From NCBI GenBank assembly GCA_947499155.1, contig CANMND010000001.1, positions 186,001 through 250,000 on the forward strand: DNA of 64,000 bases. The letters are read 5' to 3'. The notes below the pieces were generated by a model. The model made no database searches and was not told where the DNA came from. It saw only the letters and a list, made by a program, of their open reading frames with translations. Shown one piece after another: positions 46,421 to 56,019 of this stretch. A program made the position numbers and the translations under genes. Numbering within the stretch: position 1 is the stretch's first letter; each line of letters begins with the position of its first letter. The DNA comes from an uncultured Sphingomonadales bacterium (GTDB lineage Bacteria; Pseudomonadota; Alphaproteobacteria; Sphingomonadales; Rhodothalassiaceae).

Positions 46421-46798
46421 ATGACCAGGACCTATTATTCCGAAGATCACGAATGGATCACAGTAAACGAAGATGAGGGCACGGTGGGCATCACCGAATA
46501 CGCCCAGTCCCAACTTGGCGATGTGGTATTTGTGGAACTGCCTGAAGTCGGCGCTGTTTTGTCCAAGGGCGATGACGCAGCCGTTGTTGAATCCGTCAAG
46601 GCCGCATCCGAGCTTTATGCACCCGTCACTGGCGAAGTAACCGCTGTCAATCACAGTGTTGTGGAAGAGCCAAGTCTGGTCAATACCGCTCCCATGGATG
46701 ATGGTTGGTTCTTCACACTGAAGCTGACCGACCCGTCCGAACTGGATGAGATGATGGATGAAGAGGCCTATGAAGCCTATGTGAAGGACCTTGGCTGA
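46421..46798 (+). CDS. gcvH: Glycine cleavage system H-protein
   Basis: The H-protein carries lipoate and shuttles the intermediate between the P, T and L proteins. The lipoylated lysine is Lys60 in [10 protein letters not shown]. The 125 aa form the usual small beta-barrel. GGAG lies 7 nt before the ATG. It lies second in the gcvT-gcvH-gcvPA-gcvPB operon. Confidence 0.97.
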   Translation: MTRTYYSEDHEWITVNEDEGTVGITEYAQSQLGDVVFVELPEVGAVLSKGDDAAVVESVKAASELYAPVTGEVTAVNHSVVEEPSLVNTAPMDDGWFFTLKLTDPSELDEMMDEEAYEAYVKDLG

Positions 46799-46839
46799 CG
46801 TTTGCGCCCAGTTTGGTCATTTGAAGGATTGAATATTTC

Positions 46840-48198
46840 ATGCGCTATCTTCCGCATAATGATGCCGACCGTCAGGCTATGCTGTCAGCTATTGGCGCCC
46901 GATCCATTGATGAGCTGTTTCAGGTTATTCCGGAAGCTGTAAGGCTGAAAGACCTGCTTGATCTTCCACTGCACAAAAGTGAACTGGAGGTTGACCGGAT
47001 CTTTCGCGACTACGCAAGACAGAATATCCCAGCTGCCGAACATGCCTTTTTTGTGGGCTGCGGCGCCTATCGTCATCATATCCCGGCGACTGTGGATTAT
47101 ATCATCCAGCGTGGTGAGTTCCTCACCGCCTATACGCCCTACCAGCCGGAAATCGCACAAGGCACGCTGCAATACCTGTTCGAATTCCAGACACAGGCCG
47201 CCAATCTGCTTGGCTGTGATGTTGCCAACGCATCTATGTATGATGGTTCCACCGCCTGTGGCGAAGCGATCCTGATGGCACGACGGATTACCCGTGGGCG
47301 AAACAAGGCCATCGTCTCCGGCGGACTGCACGCCCATTATCGTGCCGTATCCAAGACCATGATGAAATACAGTGACAAGGATTTGGTCTGTTTTGATCCG
47401 TCACCTGACGATCCCGAAGGCGATCTGGCCAGATTACTTGATGCAATTGATGACGCAACCTCCTGTGTCGTAATCCAGACCCCTGACATGTTTGGCCATC
47501 TGCATGACCTTCGCCCAATTGCTGAGGCTGTTCATGCCAAGGGTGCGCTTTTGGTGGCTGTGGTCACAGAAATTGTGTCTCTGGGTGCAGTTATGTCACC
47601 GGGTGAGATGGGCGCTGACATTGTGGTGGCAGAAGGTCAAGGACTTGGCAATGGTCTCAATTTTGGTGGTCCTTATCTGGGATTGTTTGGCACCAGACAA
47701 AAATATGTCCGCCAGATGCCTGGCAGATTGGCTGGCGAGACCACTGATGCCGATGGCAAGCGCGGCTTTGTCCTCACCCTTTCCACCCGAGAGCAGCATA
47801 TCAGGCGCGAGAAGGCGACCTCCAATATCTGCACCAATTCGGGCCTTTGTGCGCTTGCATTCACAGTTCATATGACACTGCTTGGTGAAGCCGGTCTCAG
47901 AAAGCTTGCGACCTTAAACCACAAACGCGCAGTCACTCTTAAAAATGCGCTAGAGACACTCCCCGGTGTGGAGGTGCTCAACTCACGCTTTTTCAATGAG
48001 ATAAGCGTGCGACTGAACCAGCCTGCAGCCCCGCTTCTGGAAAAACTGGCCCAGCGCAAGATTCTGGCAGGTGTGCCTGCATCAAGGCTTTATCCCGATG
48101 ATGCGGACATGAAGAACATCCTGATTCTGGCGGCCACTGAAACCGTGCATGACCAGGATATCGACAAACTGATATCCGCCCTTTCCGAGGAGCTTTGA
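46840..48198 (+). CDS. gcvPA: Glycine dehydrogenase (decarboxylating) subunit 1
   Basis: This is the N-terminal half of the P-protein, a PLP enzyme that decarboxylates glycine. In this lineage it is split into two polypeptides; this half has MRYLPHNDADRQAML at the start, FVGCGAYRHHIPATVDYI and SMYDGSTACGEA. The length of 452 aa agrees with other PA subunits. The PLP lysine is on the PB subunit. AAGGA lies about 12 nt before the ATG. Its stop overlaps the start region of gcvPB. Confidence 0.96.
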   Translation: MRYLPHNDADRQAMLSAIGARSIDELFQVIPEAVRLKDLLDLPLHKSELEVDRIFRDYARQNIPAAEHAFFVGCGAYRHHIPATVDYIIQRGEFLTAYTPYQPEIAQGTLQYLFEFQTQAANLLGCDVANASMYDGSTACGEAILMARRITRGRNKAIVSGGLHAHYRAVSKTMMKYSDKDLVCFDPSPDDPEGDLARLLDAIDDATSCVVIQTPDMFGHLHDLRPIAEAVHAKGALLVAVVTEIVSLGAVMSPGEMGADIVVAEGQGLGNGLNFGGPYLGLFGTRQKYVRQMPGRLAGETTDADGKRGFVLTLSTREQHIRREKATSNICTNSGLCALAFTVHMTLLGEAGLRKLATLNHKRAVTLKNALETLPGVEVLNSRFFNEISVRLNQPAAPLLEKLAQRKILAGVPASRLYPDDADMKNILILAATETVHDQDIDKLISALSEEL

Positions 48199-48200
48199 TC

Positions 48201-49760
48201 ATGGTGATGAACCGGCAAGGACGCCCCACCTCAGTAGAGACGGTCCCAACAGACCAACGTCCAGACACCACCAGCGGCCATCGCGGGCTGGTGCATGAGG
48301 AAGCCCTGATTTTCGAGATAGGCGACAATGCCCATACGGGTGTCGATCTTGAAGATATTGGCACGTTCGAGACTTCTCTTGGTGGTCTGGAGCGCAAGGA
48401 ACCCATCAATCTCCCCGGTCTGTCAGAACCCCAGACCGTGCGGCATTACACAAGACTGAGCCAGAAGAACTACGGCATTGACAGCGGATTTTTTCCGCTT
48501 GGCTCATGCACCATGAAGCACAATCCGCGCCTCAATGAAAAAGTGGCGCGCCTGCCCGGTCTTGCGGACATTCACCCCCTTCAGCCGGAAAGCACGGTAC
48601 AAGGCGCCTTGCAGTTGATGGAAGATCTGGCCCACTGGCTGATGACTTTGACCGGAATGCCCGCCGTCTCCCTTAGTCCCAAGGCTGGTGCCCATGGCGA
48701 ACTGTGCGGAATCATGGCCATTCGTGCAGCACTGGAAGCCAGAGGCGACGCCCGCAAGGTCATTCTTGTGCCCGACAGCGCCCATGGCACCAACCCGGCA
48801 ACGGCGGCCTTTTGCGGCTATGCGGTGAAATCCATCCCGGCCACGAAGGCCGGTCACGTTAATGTTGCAGCGGTCAAGGCCGCACTTGGTCCCGATGTTG
48901 CGGGGATCATGCTGACCAACCCCAATACATGTGGCCTGTTCGAGCGTGACATTATCGAAATTGCCGATGCCGTCCACGAGGCAGGTGGCCTATTTTATTG
49001 TGATGGTGCCAATTTCAACGCTATTGTCGGACGGGTTCTGCCCGGCGACCTTGGCATTGATGCCATGCATCTCAACCTGCACAAGACATTCTCCACCCCC
49101 CATGGCGGTGGCGGTCCCGGTTCCGGCCCCGTGGTGTTTTCCGAAGCGCTCGCTCCTTATGCACCACTTCCTTATGTGGTGCGGACAAAAGACGGGCTGC
49201 ATCTGCGTGAACATCCCGAAAAAGATGATGCATCCTTTGGACGCCTTGTCGCCTTTCATGGCCAAATGGGCATGTATGTCCGGGCGCTTGCGTATATGCT
49301 GAGTCACGGATCTGACGGCTTGCGACAAGTGGCTGATGATGCCGTGCTCAACGCCAACTATATCCTGTCGGAACTGAAAGACTTCATGACACCCGCCTTT
49401 GAAGGGCGATGCATGCATGAGGCCCTGTTTGATGATCGTTTCCTCAAGGGAACCGGTGTCACTACCCTCGATTTCGCAAAAGCCATGATCGACGAAGGCT
49501 TTCACCCCATGACCATGTATTTCCCGCTTGTGGTGCAAGGGGCCATGCTGATCGAGCCGACGGAAACGGAATCAAAGGCAACGCTTGATCAATTCATCGC
49601 ATCCATGCGTGCCCTTGCGGCTGCCGCCAAGGATGGTGACACCCATCGCTTTTTGGGTGCGCCTTTTTATGCTCCGTGGAAAAGGCTGGATGAAACGAAG
49701 GCAGCACGTCAGCCGGTCCTGAAATGGTCGCCCCCAGCGGCACAGGAAGCTGCTGAATAA
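48201..49760 (+). CDS. gcvPB: Glycine dehydrogenase (decarboxylating) subunit 2
   Basis: This is the PLP-bearing half of the split P-protein. The cofactor lysine is in HLNLHKTFSTPHGGGGPGSGP. GSCTMKHNPRLNE and SPKAGAHGELCGIMAI are substrate motifs. The 519-aa length is typical. The start is the ATG at 48201, with GAGGAG 8 nt upstream inside the end of gcvPA; a TTG at 48195 is less likely. A strong terminator closes the operon. A dihydrolipoyl dehydrogenase (L-protein) gene is not in the window. Confidence 0.96.
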   Translation: MVMNRQGRPTSVETVPTDQRPDTTSGHRGLVHEEALIFEIGDNAHTGVDLEDIGTFETSLGGLERKEPINLPGLSEPQTVRHYTRLSQKNYGIDSGFFPLGSCTMKHNPRLNEKVARLPGLADIHPLQPESTVQGALQLMEDLAHWLMTLTGMPAVSLSPKAGAHGELCGIMAIRAALEARGDARKVILVPDSAHGTNPATAAFCGYAVKSIPATKAGHVNVAAVKAALGPDVAGIMLTNPNTCGLFERDIIEIADAVHEAGGLFYCDGANFNAIVGRVLPGDLGIDAMHLNLHKTFSTPHGGGGPGSGPVVFSEALAPYAPLPYVVRTKDGLHLREHPEKDDASFGRLVAFHGQMGMYVRALAYMLSHGSDGLRQVADDAVLNANYILSELKDFMTPAFEGRCMHEALFDDRFLKGTGVTTLDFAKAMIDEGFHPMTMYFPLVVQGAMLIEPTETESKATLDQFIASMRALAAAAKDGDTHRFLGAPFYAPWKRLDETKAARQPVLKWSPPAAQEAAE

Positions 49761-49767
49761 ATCAACA

Positions 49768-49813
49768 TTTTGACCCTGATCCCTGATCCCTGCAATTAGG
49801 GTCAGGGTCAAAA
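49768..49813. terminator. Bidirectional terminator after gcvPB
   Basis: TTTTGACCCTGA (49768-49779) pairs perfectly with TCAGGGTCAAAA (49802-49813); CCCT and AGGG extend the stem past a one-base bulge. T-runs flank both sides. The stem contains the stop codon of the minus-strand TIGR02302 gene. It ends both converging transcripts. Confidence 0.9.
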
Positions 49814-52192
49814 ACGCCGCAACAGCCTGCGCAGATAGGCGCGCTCTTCCTCGCTCAGATCAGGGTCAGCGATCCGCTTGCGAAGCTCCTGCAAAATCCG
49901 CTCGACCTGGCGCACATCCATCATATCAGGCAGTTCATATCCACGGGTATTGAGGCCCGGATTGGGGCGTCCCAACGGATCCAGCCCATTTGCCGATGGC
50001 ATTTGGGCCATGGCCTGATCCAATGACTCCCTCAGCATTTCTTGCGCTTCTTCCAATGCACGCAGAGCATCCGCCTGTCCGCGAATAGCGCCGGTGCCTG
50101 ATTCATTTGACAGTTCCCTTGAGGCGTCCCCCATGGCCTCATCGGCACGACCCAAACTATCGGGCATATCCACACCGGCGTCTTTCATCTCGTCAAGAAC
50201 CTGCCCCAGGGCATCCCCCAGATCCGTCTGTTCGCTGCCCAACGGTTCAAAGCTCTGTACCGGATTGCCGTTTTCTTCCCGCATTTTGTTTAAAAGCGTC
50301 TGCCGACTGGTACGATTCAGAATGTCCCGCTGGCGTTCACTCATATTTTCCAGTTTCTCGGCAGCCTCATTCATCGCTGACATGCGCTGATAGTCTTCCG
50401 CAGTCATGGTGTTGGTGCTGGCGTTTTCCATCAGATCGCGAATTTGATTCATCATCTGCATGGCGCCTTCCATATCGCCCGCAGCGGCAAGATCGCGCAT
50501 CTGATTGATCATTTCCTGCACCATGTCCGCGCCCACCACCTGCATTTGCCCCAATGGATCAGTGGGTATAGGTGCAGCGCTCCCCTGCTGTTGCGCCATT
50601 TGTGACAGAAACTGCTGCATCATTTTCTGAAGCGCATCCGCCGCCCTGTCGAGACTGGAAAGGTCGCCCTCCATGGCTTTTTCAAAATCATCAAGAGCAT
50701 CGCGCAGGGACCGGGTGGCAAGTGACAGCTTCCCGTCTTCAATATGCAGGGCCGTCTCCCACAATATGTCCCCGATTTCGAACACGGCCGTCTGGCTTTG
50801 ATCACTGCCAAGACGCCAATAAGCGCTGCGCATGGCGCTGAATGCGGTCATGTCACCGTCATAGGCCTCAAGATCACGTGACACCCTGTCAAGGCGGCTG
50901 GCCAATTTTATTGCCTGAGACGGCTTGATCAGCATGTCTTTCCGGATTGCCGCCAATTCTTTTGCAACTGGATGGGTAAACTGCCGCTCTGGCAAAGTGA
51001 TGATCAGGCTGTCGCTTTCCCCGGTCTGGCCAAGCGCATCTTCTGCGATCAGTCGTGCTGTAACATTACGCCCGGCGTAGATGTGTGTCGTCAGATCCTC
51101 ATATGCGGTCAGTGTTCTGGGCTTTTCCCGCGTATCCGCTCCACGTAAAGGCACCTCTATGGGTTCACCATCATCCAAAGGCGTGAGCACCAGAGTGGCA
51201 GATACAACGCCATAGTCATCATCCAGAGTGTAATCCACCTTCAGGGACTGCCTGCGACTTTCCCCCGGAGGAGCTGTAAAGCCGATGGCAGGCGGCGTAT
51301 CAGGCACAATATCAAATGGCCACATCGCTACGACCTGCCGCCCTTGCCTCACCCGCCACTGACCACCGCGATCTATCGCCGCTTCAAGATGATAATCCTT
51401 TTCTCCAATGGCCGTAAAATTGGTCTCGCGCTCTCCATCAGTTAAAACAGGCGTTCGACTTCCGCCATTAAGGCGCAGATTTATTAGAGACCCTTGCGGC
51501 ACAGACAGAGCCGCACCTGAGCTTTGCCCGGACGCGCCAAGCGGTCCCTCAAGAATGATGGGGCTTTTACCTGTGTAATCCGGTGGCGTAATCCAGGCGT
51601 CCAAAGCAACACCATTGAGATCACTATAAAAGACCGGCACAAACCCATGGGCAAGTCTGCGGCCGCTATCGTTTCCCGCATATAACAGGCCGGTAAACAA
51701 CCCCAGAAGAACAATGGATCTCATGGCACGCGGGTCTTCAAAAACCAAAGACATGCGCGGCAATCGCGCCTGGAGACTGTCCGCAACAGCAAGCATGTGA
51801 GCGCGATGGTGGCGCCACAGGCTTCTGCCGCCATCAATCAGCAATGGCGGCTCAAAAATCGCATCCAGTGGCCGGTGCCTGACCTTTCCGTCTTCCTCAA
51901 GCCTGCGCTGCGCATCAAACTTGCCGGGCAAAACAAGACTTCTTAGCCGATAAAAACAAAGAGCAAGACATGCAGCGAACAGGATGACAAGGGCCACCAC
52001 ATGGACATGGGGCGGCACTCTATCCCATACACCCCATAACGCCAGCGCGGCATAACCCCCGATCAAGATCGGCAATGGCCAAAGAGCGAGCCACAGCCTC
52101 TCTAAAAGGAGAGACCGTCTCACCCACTCTATGCGGCGCACAATGCGAAGGCGTACAGCCTTGATCTCGTCTTTATGGGGGTCTGCTGCCAT
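49808..52192 (-). CDS. TIGR02302 family membrane protein
   Basis: This 794-aa protein belongs to the alphaproteobacterial TIGR02302/DUF4175 family of unknown function. Two helices lie near residues 35-50 and 62-80, and another near 152-165. The central part is an extended beta-rich region. The C-terminal 300 residues are helical, with many Met, Gln and Asp residues (MQQFLSQMAQQQG, MEGAMQMMNQIRDLM). It starts immediately at the lysA stop (TGAATG), so it is coupled to lysA. The conserved gene order with argH and lysA is common in the class. Confidence 0.88.
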   Translation of the reverse strand: MAADPHKDEIKAVRLRIVRRIEWVRRSLLLERLWLALWPLPILIGGYAALALWGVWDRVPPHVHVVALVILFAACLALCFYRLRSLVLPGKFDAQRRLEEDGKVRHRPLDAIFEPPLLIDGGRSLWRHHRAHMLAVADSLQARLPRMSLVFEDPRAMRSIVLLGLFTGLLYAGNDSGRRLAHGFVPVFYSDLNGVALDAWITPPDYTGKSPIILEGPLGASGQSSGAALSVPQGSLINLRLNGGSRTPVLTDGERETNFTAIGEKDYHLEAAIDRGGQWRVRQGRQVVAMWPFDIVPDTPPAIGFTAPPGESRRQSLKVDYTLDDDYGVVSATLVLTPLDDGEPIEVPLRGADTREKPRTLTAYEDLTTHIYAGRNVTARLIAEDALGQTGESDSLIITLPERQFTHPVAKELAAIRKDMLIKPSQAIKLASRLDRVSRDLEAYDGDMTAFSAMRSAYWRLGSDQSQTAVFEIGDILWETALHIEDGKLSLATRSLRDALDDFEKAMEGDLSSLDRAADALQKMMQQFLSQMAQQQGSAAPIPTDPLGQMQVVGADMVQEMINQMRDLAAAGDMEGAMQMMNQIRDLMENASTNTMTAEDYQRMSAMNEAAEKLENMSERQRDILNRTSRQTLLNKMREENGNPVQSFEPLGSEQTDLGDALGQVLDEMKDAGVDMPDSLGRADEAMGDASRELSNESGTGAIRGQADALRALEEAQEMLRESLDQAMAQMPSANGLDPLGRPNPGLNTRGYELPDMMDVRQVERILQELRKRIADPDLSEEERAYLRRLLRRF

Positions 52193-53500
52193 TCACGTCT
52201 CCGCCATAGGCAAATTGGCATCCGTTTTTGCATCATCCAACCATGGTGGCAGGCGGTCCATGGCAATCAGTTCTTCCACCTCAATGCGGGGGCGAACCAC
52301 GGCGTATTCACTGCCCTTCACCAGAACTTCCGGCACCAAAGGACGCGTATTATAGCTTGACGCCATCACCGCGCCATAGGCACCAGCGGAACGCAAAATA
52401 ACCAGATCACCGGCATGCAGAGGCGTTGACGGCCGGCTGGAGGCAAATGTATCTCCGGTCTCGCAAACAGGGCCTACAAAATCCACCGGCTTCATGGGTG
52501 CATCTGCAGAAGGCTCGAACACTGGCACTACGCTGTGAAACGCATCATAAATGGCCGGACGCAATAGATCGTTCATCGCTGCGTCCAGAATAACGAAACG
52601 ACGGGCTTCACCATCCTTTACATAAATCACACGCGATAACAGAACACCCGCGTTTCCAGCAATAAGGCGGCCCGGCTCAGTGATGATCTGGCAGCCCAGC
52701 GACGCTGTGACGTCTTTCACCATCAGGCCATAATCCCGTGGCAATGGCGGCGGTGGCAAATCCGGATCGTAGGGAATACCAAGCCCGCCCCCCAGATCGA
52801 CGCGTGTGATGTCATGACCATCGGCGCGAAGAACCCCTACTAGGCCTGCAACCCGGTCAAAGGCAGCACGGAATGGCTGAAGTGCTGTCAATTGCGAGCC
52901 AATATGCACATCGACACCAACGATACGCAGCCCAGGCAGGCTCGCGGCATGCGCATAAACGGCCCGCGCCTCACCCCAGGCGATACCGAATTTATTTCCG
53001 GCCTGGCCCGTTGATATCTTGGCGTGGGTTTGCGCATCCACATCGGGATTGATCCTGAACGCCACAGGTGCCGTGAGACCCATAGCCACGGCCCGGGCCG
53101 ACAGGCATTCCAGTTCCGGCACTGATTCCACATTGAACTGATAAATACCTGCAGCAAGGGCGCTTGTTATTTCTTCAGCGGTTTTGCCCACACCAGAAAA
53201 GACAATCCGCTCAGGAGGAATGCCTGCTGCCAGCGCCCGTTGAAGCTCGCCGCCACTGACCACATCCGCGCCACTTCCAAGCTGCGCCAATGTGCGAAGA
53301 ACAGCCATGTTGGAATTGGCCTTCACCGCATAACAAGTCAGGTGATCAAGCCCGGAAAGCGCATCTTCAAACACGTTGTAATGATGTTCGAGTGTCGCAG
53401 TGGAGTAAACATAGACTGGCGTCCCCACAGCTTTGGCAATATCTGCAAGCGCAACGTCTTCGGCATGCAACTGACCATTATGATATTGAAAATGATCCAT
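52193..53500 (-). CDS. lysA: Diaminopimelate decarboxylase
   Basis: LysA decarboxylates meso-diaminopimelate to lysine with pyridoxal phosphate. The PLP lysine is Lys60 in CYAVKANSN. DLGGGLGIPY, EPGRLIAGNAG and the CETGDTF motif near the end are family signatures. The length of 435 aa is standard. The start ATG overlaps the lptM stop by four bases, and the next gene begins at its stop, so this is one operon with argH, lptM and the TIGR02302 gene. Confidence 0.97.
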   Translation of the reverse strand: MDHFQYHNGQLHAEDVALADIAKAVGTPVYVYSTATLEHHYNVFEDALSGLDHLTCYAVKANSNMAVLRTLAQLGSGADVVSGGELQRALAAGIPPERIVFSGVGKTAEEITSALAAGIYQFNVESVPELECLSARAVAMGLTAPVAFRINPDVDAQTHAKISTGQAGNKFGIAWGEARAVYAHAASLPGLRIVGVDVHIGSQLTALQPFRAAFDRVAGLVGVLRADGHDITRVDLGGGLGIPYDPDLPPPPLPRDYGLMVKDVTASLGCQIITEPGRLIAGNAGVLLSRVIYVKDGEARRFVILDAAMNDLLRPAIYDAFHSVVPVFEPSADAPMKPVDFVGPVCETGDTFASSRPSTPLHAGDLVILRSAGAYGAVMASSYNTRPLVPEVLVKGSEYAVVRPRIEVEELIAMDRLPPWLDDAKTDANLPMAET

Positions 53501-53688
53501 CAGCCGCCACCGTCCGCATCACCAGATATTTCACCGTCCTTGCCCTTTTCATGGCCCCGCTTTTTACGAAAATCATCAATTCGGGGATCTTCTGACTGAC
53601 TGCCGGGCGGGACAATGGCACCCCGTCGCCCGCACGAAGCAAGCAGTCCCGTCCCAAGCAGCATCGCAAGCAATGTCCTGCGTCTCAT
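53500..53688 (-). CDS. lptM: Small LptM-like lipoprotein
   Basis: The 62-aa product has a lipobox ending LLASC (Cys19) and then [10 protein letters not shown], the pattern of LptM/YifL lipoproteins, which assist oxidative maturation of the LPS transporter LptD in E. coli. The rest is short, charged and probably disordered. It sits between argH and lysA with overlaps on both sides. That position is conserved in many proteobacteria. The role in this organism is inferred from the family. Confidence 0.85.
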   Translation of the reverse strand: MRRRTLLAMLLGTGLLASCGRRGAIVPPGSQSEDPRIDDFRKKRGHEKGKDGEISGDADGGG

Positions 53689-55139
53689 CCCAGTTGCTCC
53701 CGTGCCAGGGCCACAGCTTCCCGAACCCGTTCAGGCGATGTGCCGCCATAGCTGATGCGGCTTGTTGCCGATGCCAGGGGACTCAAAACCGCAAGACACG
53801 CAGCCGTTATCCGCTCGTCCACAGCCGTAAGTTCCGCCAAAGGCATGTCTTCAAGCGACAAATTCAGCTCTTCTGCCCGTTTCACCACGCGTCCCGTAAT
53901 ATGATGGGCATCGCGGAAGGGTACATTGACCACACGGACCAGCCAGTCTGCCAAGTCAGTCGCCGTGGAAAAAGCTGCACCTGCTGCTGCTGCCATCTTG
54001 TCCGCATTCACAGTCAGATCGCGGATCATCCCGGTCATGGCAGCAAGGGATAAAGTGAAGGCCTCAACTGCTTCAAAGACAGGCTCTTTGTCTTCCTGCA
54101 TGTCCTTGGAATACGCAAGCGGCAGACCTTTCATCACCATCAAAAGGGTCTGGTAGGATCCGTTGACACGGCCAAGCTTTGCCCGAACCAGTTCTGCTGC
54201 ATCAGGATTACGCTTTTGTGGCATAATAGATGAACCAGTGGAAAAACTGTCGGACAAGGTGACAAAGCCAAAGCCTGCACTGGTCCAAATCACCAGTTCT
54301 TCGGCAAAACGCGTCAGGTGCATGGCTGCAATATTGAGCGCTGCCATCATCTCAAGGGCAAAATCCCGGTCTGAGACAGCATCCAGTGAATTGGCAGTCG
54401 GGCGATCAAACCCCAGTTCTTTCGCTGTCATGTTCCGGTCAATGGGAAAGCTGGTCCCGGCAAGTGCAGCGGCCCCCAAGGGGCATTCATTGACCCGGCG
54501 CCTGCAATCCACAAGGCGCCCACGATCGCGTTTGATCATTTCATAATAGGCCATCAAATGGTGGCCAAATGTCACCGGCTGAGCCGTTTGCAGATGAGTG
54601 AACCCTGGCATTAAGGTATCGGCATGCTCGTCCGCACGATCCACAAGGGCTTTTTGAAAGGCAACAAGGTCCTCATCAAGCCGGTCCAGTGTTCGCCTCA
54701 CCCACAAGCGGAAATCCGTCGCCACCTGGTCATTGCGAGACCGTGCGGTATGCAAACGTCCCGCAGTTTCTCCGATGATTTGGCGCAATCGGTGTTCCAC
54801 ATGCATATGGATATCTTCCAGCATGGGGTCGAAGATCATCTCACCACGGGCGATCTCTCCTTCAACCTGATCAAGGCCCTTCAGGATAAGTGCGCCATCA
54901 TCACCTGAGAGAATGCCGGTTGCGACCAGCATGCGGCAATGAGCTTTTGATCCTTCGATATCCTCGCGGTAAAGCGCTTTGTCTATGCCAATGGAAGCAT
55001 TGATCTGCTGCATAATGGCGGAAGGGCCATCGGCAAAACGTCCGCCCCACAACTCATGAGGGCTTTTCGTCTCAACCTGCTTTTCATTCGTTGTATTACT
55101 TTGCAGATCTTCTATATTTTTGATAGGGTGCTCGGACAT
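53685..55139 (-). CDS. argH: Argininosuccinate lyase
   Basis: ArgH splits argininosuccinate to arginine and fumarate. The superfamily signature [12 protein letters not shown] lies near 295-306, [12 protein letters not shown] and [13 protein letters not shown] earlier. The 484 aa start at the ATG at 55139; AGGA lies close by. An in-frame ORF extends to 55391, but those 84 codons are antisense to the thioredoxin gene and unlike any ArgH. The N-terminal 25 residues ([11 protein letters not shown]...) look variable. It heads the argH-lptM-lysA-TIGR02302 block. Confidence 0.96.
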   Translation of the reverse strand: MSEHPIKNIEDLQSNTTNEKQVETKSPHELWGGRFADGPSAIMQQINASIGIDKALYREDIEGSKAHCRMLVATGILSGDDGALILKGLDQVEGEIARGEMIFDPMLEDIHMHVEHRLRQIIGETAGRLHTARSRNDQVATDFRLWVRRTLDRLDEDLVAFQKALVDRADEHADTLMPGFTHLQTAQPVTFGHHLMAYYEMIKRDRGRLVDCRRRVNECPLGAAALAGTSFPIDRNMTAKELGFDRPTANSLDAVSDRDFALEMMAALNIAAMHLTRFAEELVIWTSAGFGFVTLSDSFSTGSSIMPQKRNPDAAELVRAKLGRVNGSYQTLLMVMKGLPLAYSKDMQEDKEPVFEAVEAFTLSLAAMTGMIRDLTVNADKMAAAAGAAFSTATDLADWLVRVVNVPFRDAHHITGRVVKRAEELNLSLEDMPLAELTAVDERITAACLAVLSPLASATSRISYGGTSPERVREAVALAREQLG

Positions 55140-55161
55140 GGTTCCTGCGTGATCGGTTGTT

Positions 55162-55770
55162 ATGAAAAAGAAACTTGTACTTGGTCTTGCCGCAGTTGTG
55201 ATCCTGGGCCTCGTCGGCTGGACAGCATATGAGATGCGCAGCCCCGACGAAAGCCCTAGTGCGTCATCACTGGCAGAATTCGGACATTTGGCACAGTCGC
55301 TGACTGGCGATATGGGAAAGTTCACACTTTCCGACACAGCCACATTGCTTCCTTTGGACAAAGAACTGGTTGGGCCTAATGGCACGACCACACTTGCCGC
55401 TTACAAGGGCCAGATATTACTGATCAACCTGTGGGCAGAATGGTGTGCTCCCTGCATTGAAGAAATGCCAACCCTTGCTGCCCTTCAAAAAGAGCTGGGA
55501 GGGGCGGACTTCCATGTTCTGCCGATCTCCATTGACCGGGCGCCAATAGAACAGGCCCAAGCCGTTCTTGGCAAGTTCAATGCTGCAAACCTTGAGACCC
55601 TGTCGGACCCCAAAATGCAATTGATGGGAGACCTGGGCTTTATCGGCCTGCCGGCAACAGTTCTGGTCGATCGTGAAGGCCGTGAAGTCGGCCGTATGGT
55701 CGGGCCAGCCAAATGGGATGGACCAGACGCCAAAAAGCTCATCCGCGCGCTGATTGCTACTGGCCAATAA
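55162..55770 (+). CDS. TlpA-like thioredoxin, membrane-anchored
   Basis: The protein has one N-terminal helix (about 4-22) that anchors or exports it, then a thioredoxin-fold domain with the redox pair Cys95 and Cys98 in [13 protein letters not shown]. The cis-proline follows in GLPATVLVD. TlpA/ResA-type proteins reduce periplasmic disulfides, for example in cytochrome c maturation. The length is 202 aa. It is divergent from argH, with only 22 nt between the starts, as in many alphaproteobacteria. A strong terminator follows. Confidence 0.9.
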   Translation: MKKKLVLGLAAVVILGLVGWTAYEMRSPDESPSASSLAEFGHLAQSLTGDMGKFTLSDTATLLPLDKELVGPNGTTTLAAYKGQILLINLWAEWCAPCIEEMPTLAALQKELGGADFHVLPISIDRAPIEQAQAVLGKFNAANLETLSDPKMQLMGDLGFIGLPATVLVDREGREVGRMVGPAKWDGPDAKKLIRALIATGQ

Positions 55771-55786
55771 TTTGGCGTCACCGACC

Positions 55787-55818
55787 AATGAACCGGGCTG
55801 GAGATAACCCGGTTCATT
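55787..55818 (+). terminator. Rho-independent terminator after the TlpA-like gene
   Basis: AATGAACCGGG (55787-55797) pairs perfectly with CCCGGTTCATT (55808-55818) around a 10-nt loop, followed by TTAAGG and, further on, TTTTTT. It lies 17 nt after the stop. Confidence 0.85.
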
Positions 55819-56019
55819 TTAAGGTCATTGATTTTTTGGAGTCGCACCCAAGATCATAGACTGTCGTATTGTCGCACGCGCAATATTGCACTGCAACAAA
55901 CCCTTTCGCGTCGCGGATCGTGAAAGCCGCCTGCAAATCAGCGCAAGATTCGCGATGGAACGCGCAGAGTACTTGTATTTCTGCGCTTTCCGCCTATAGT
56001 CCGCGCGCATTTTTCTTTT

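Noticed and set aside
55140-55391. 84-residue N-terminal extension of ArgH
   Set aside because: It is antisense to the thioredoxin gene and unlike any argininosuccinate lyase; the ATG at 55139 gives a normal length.
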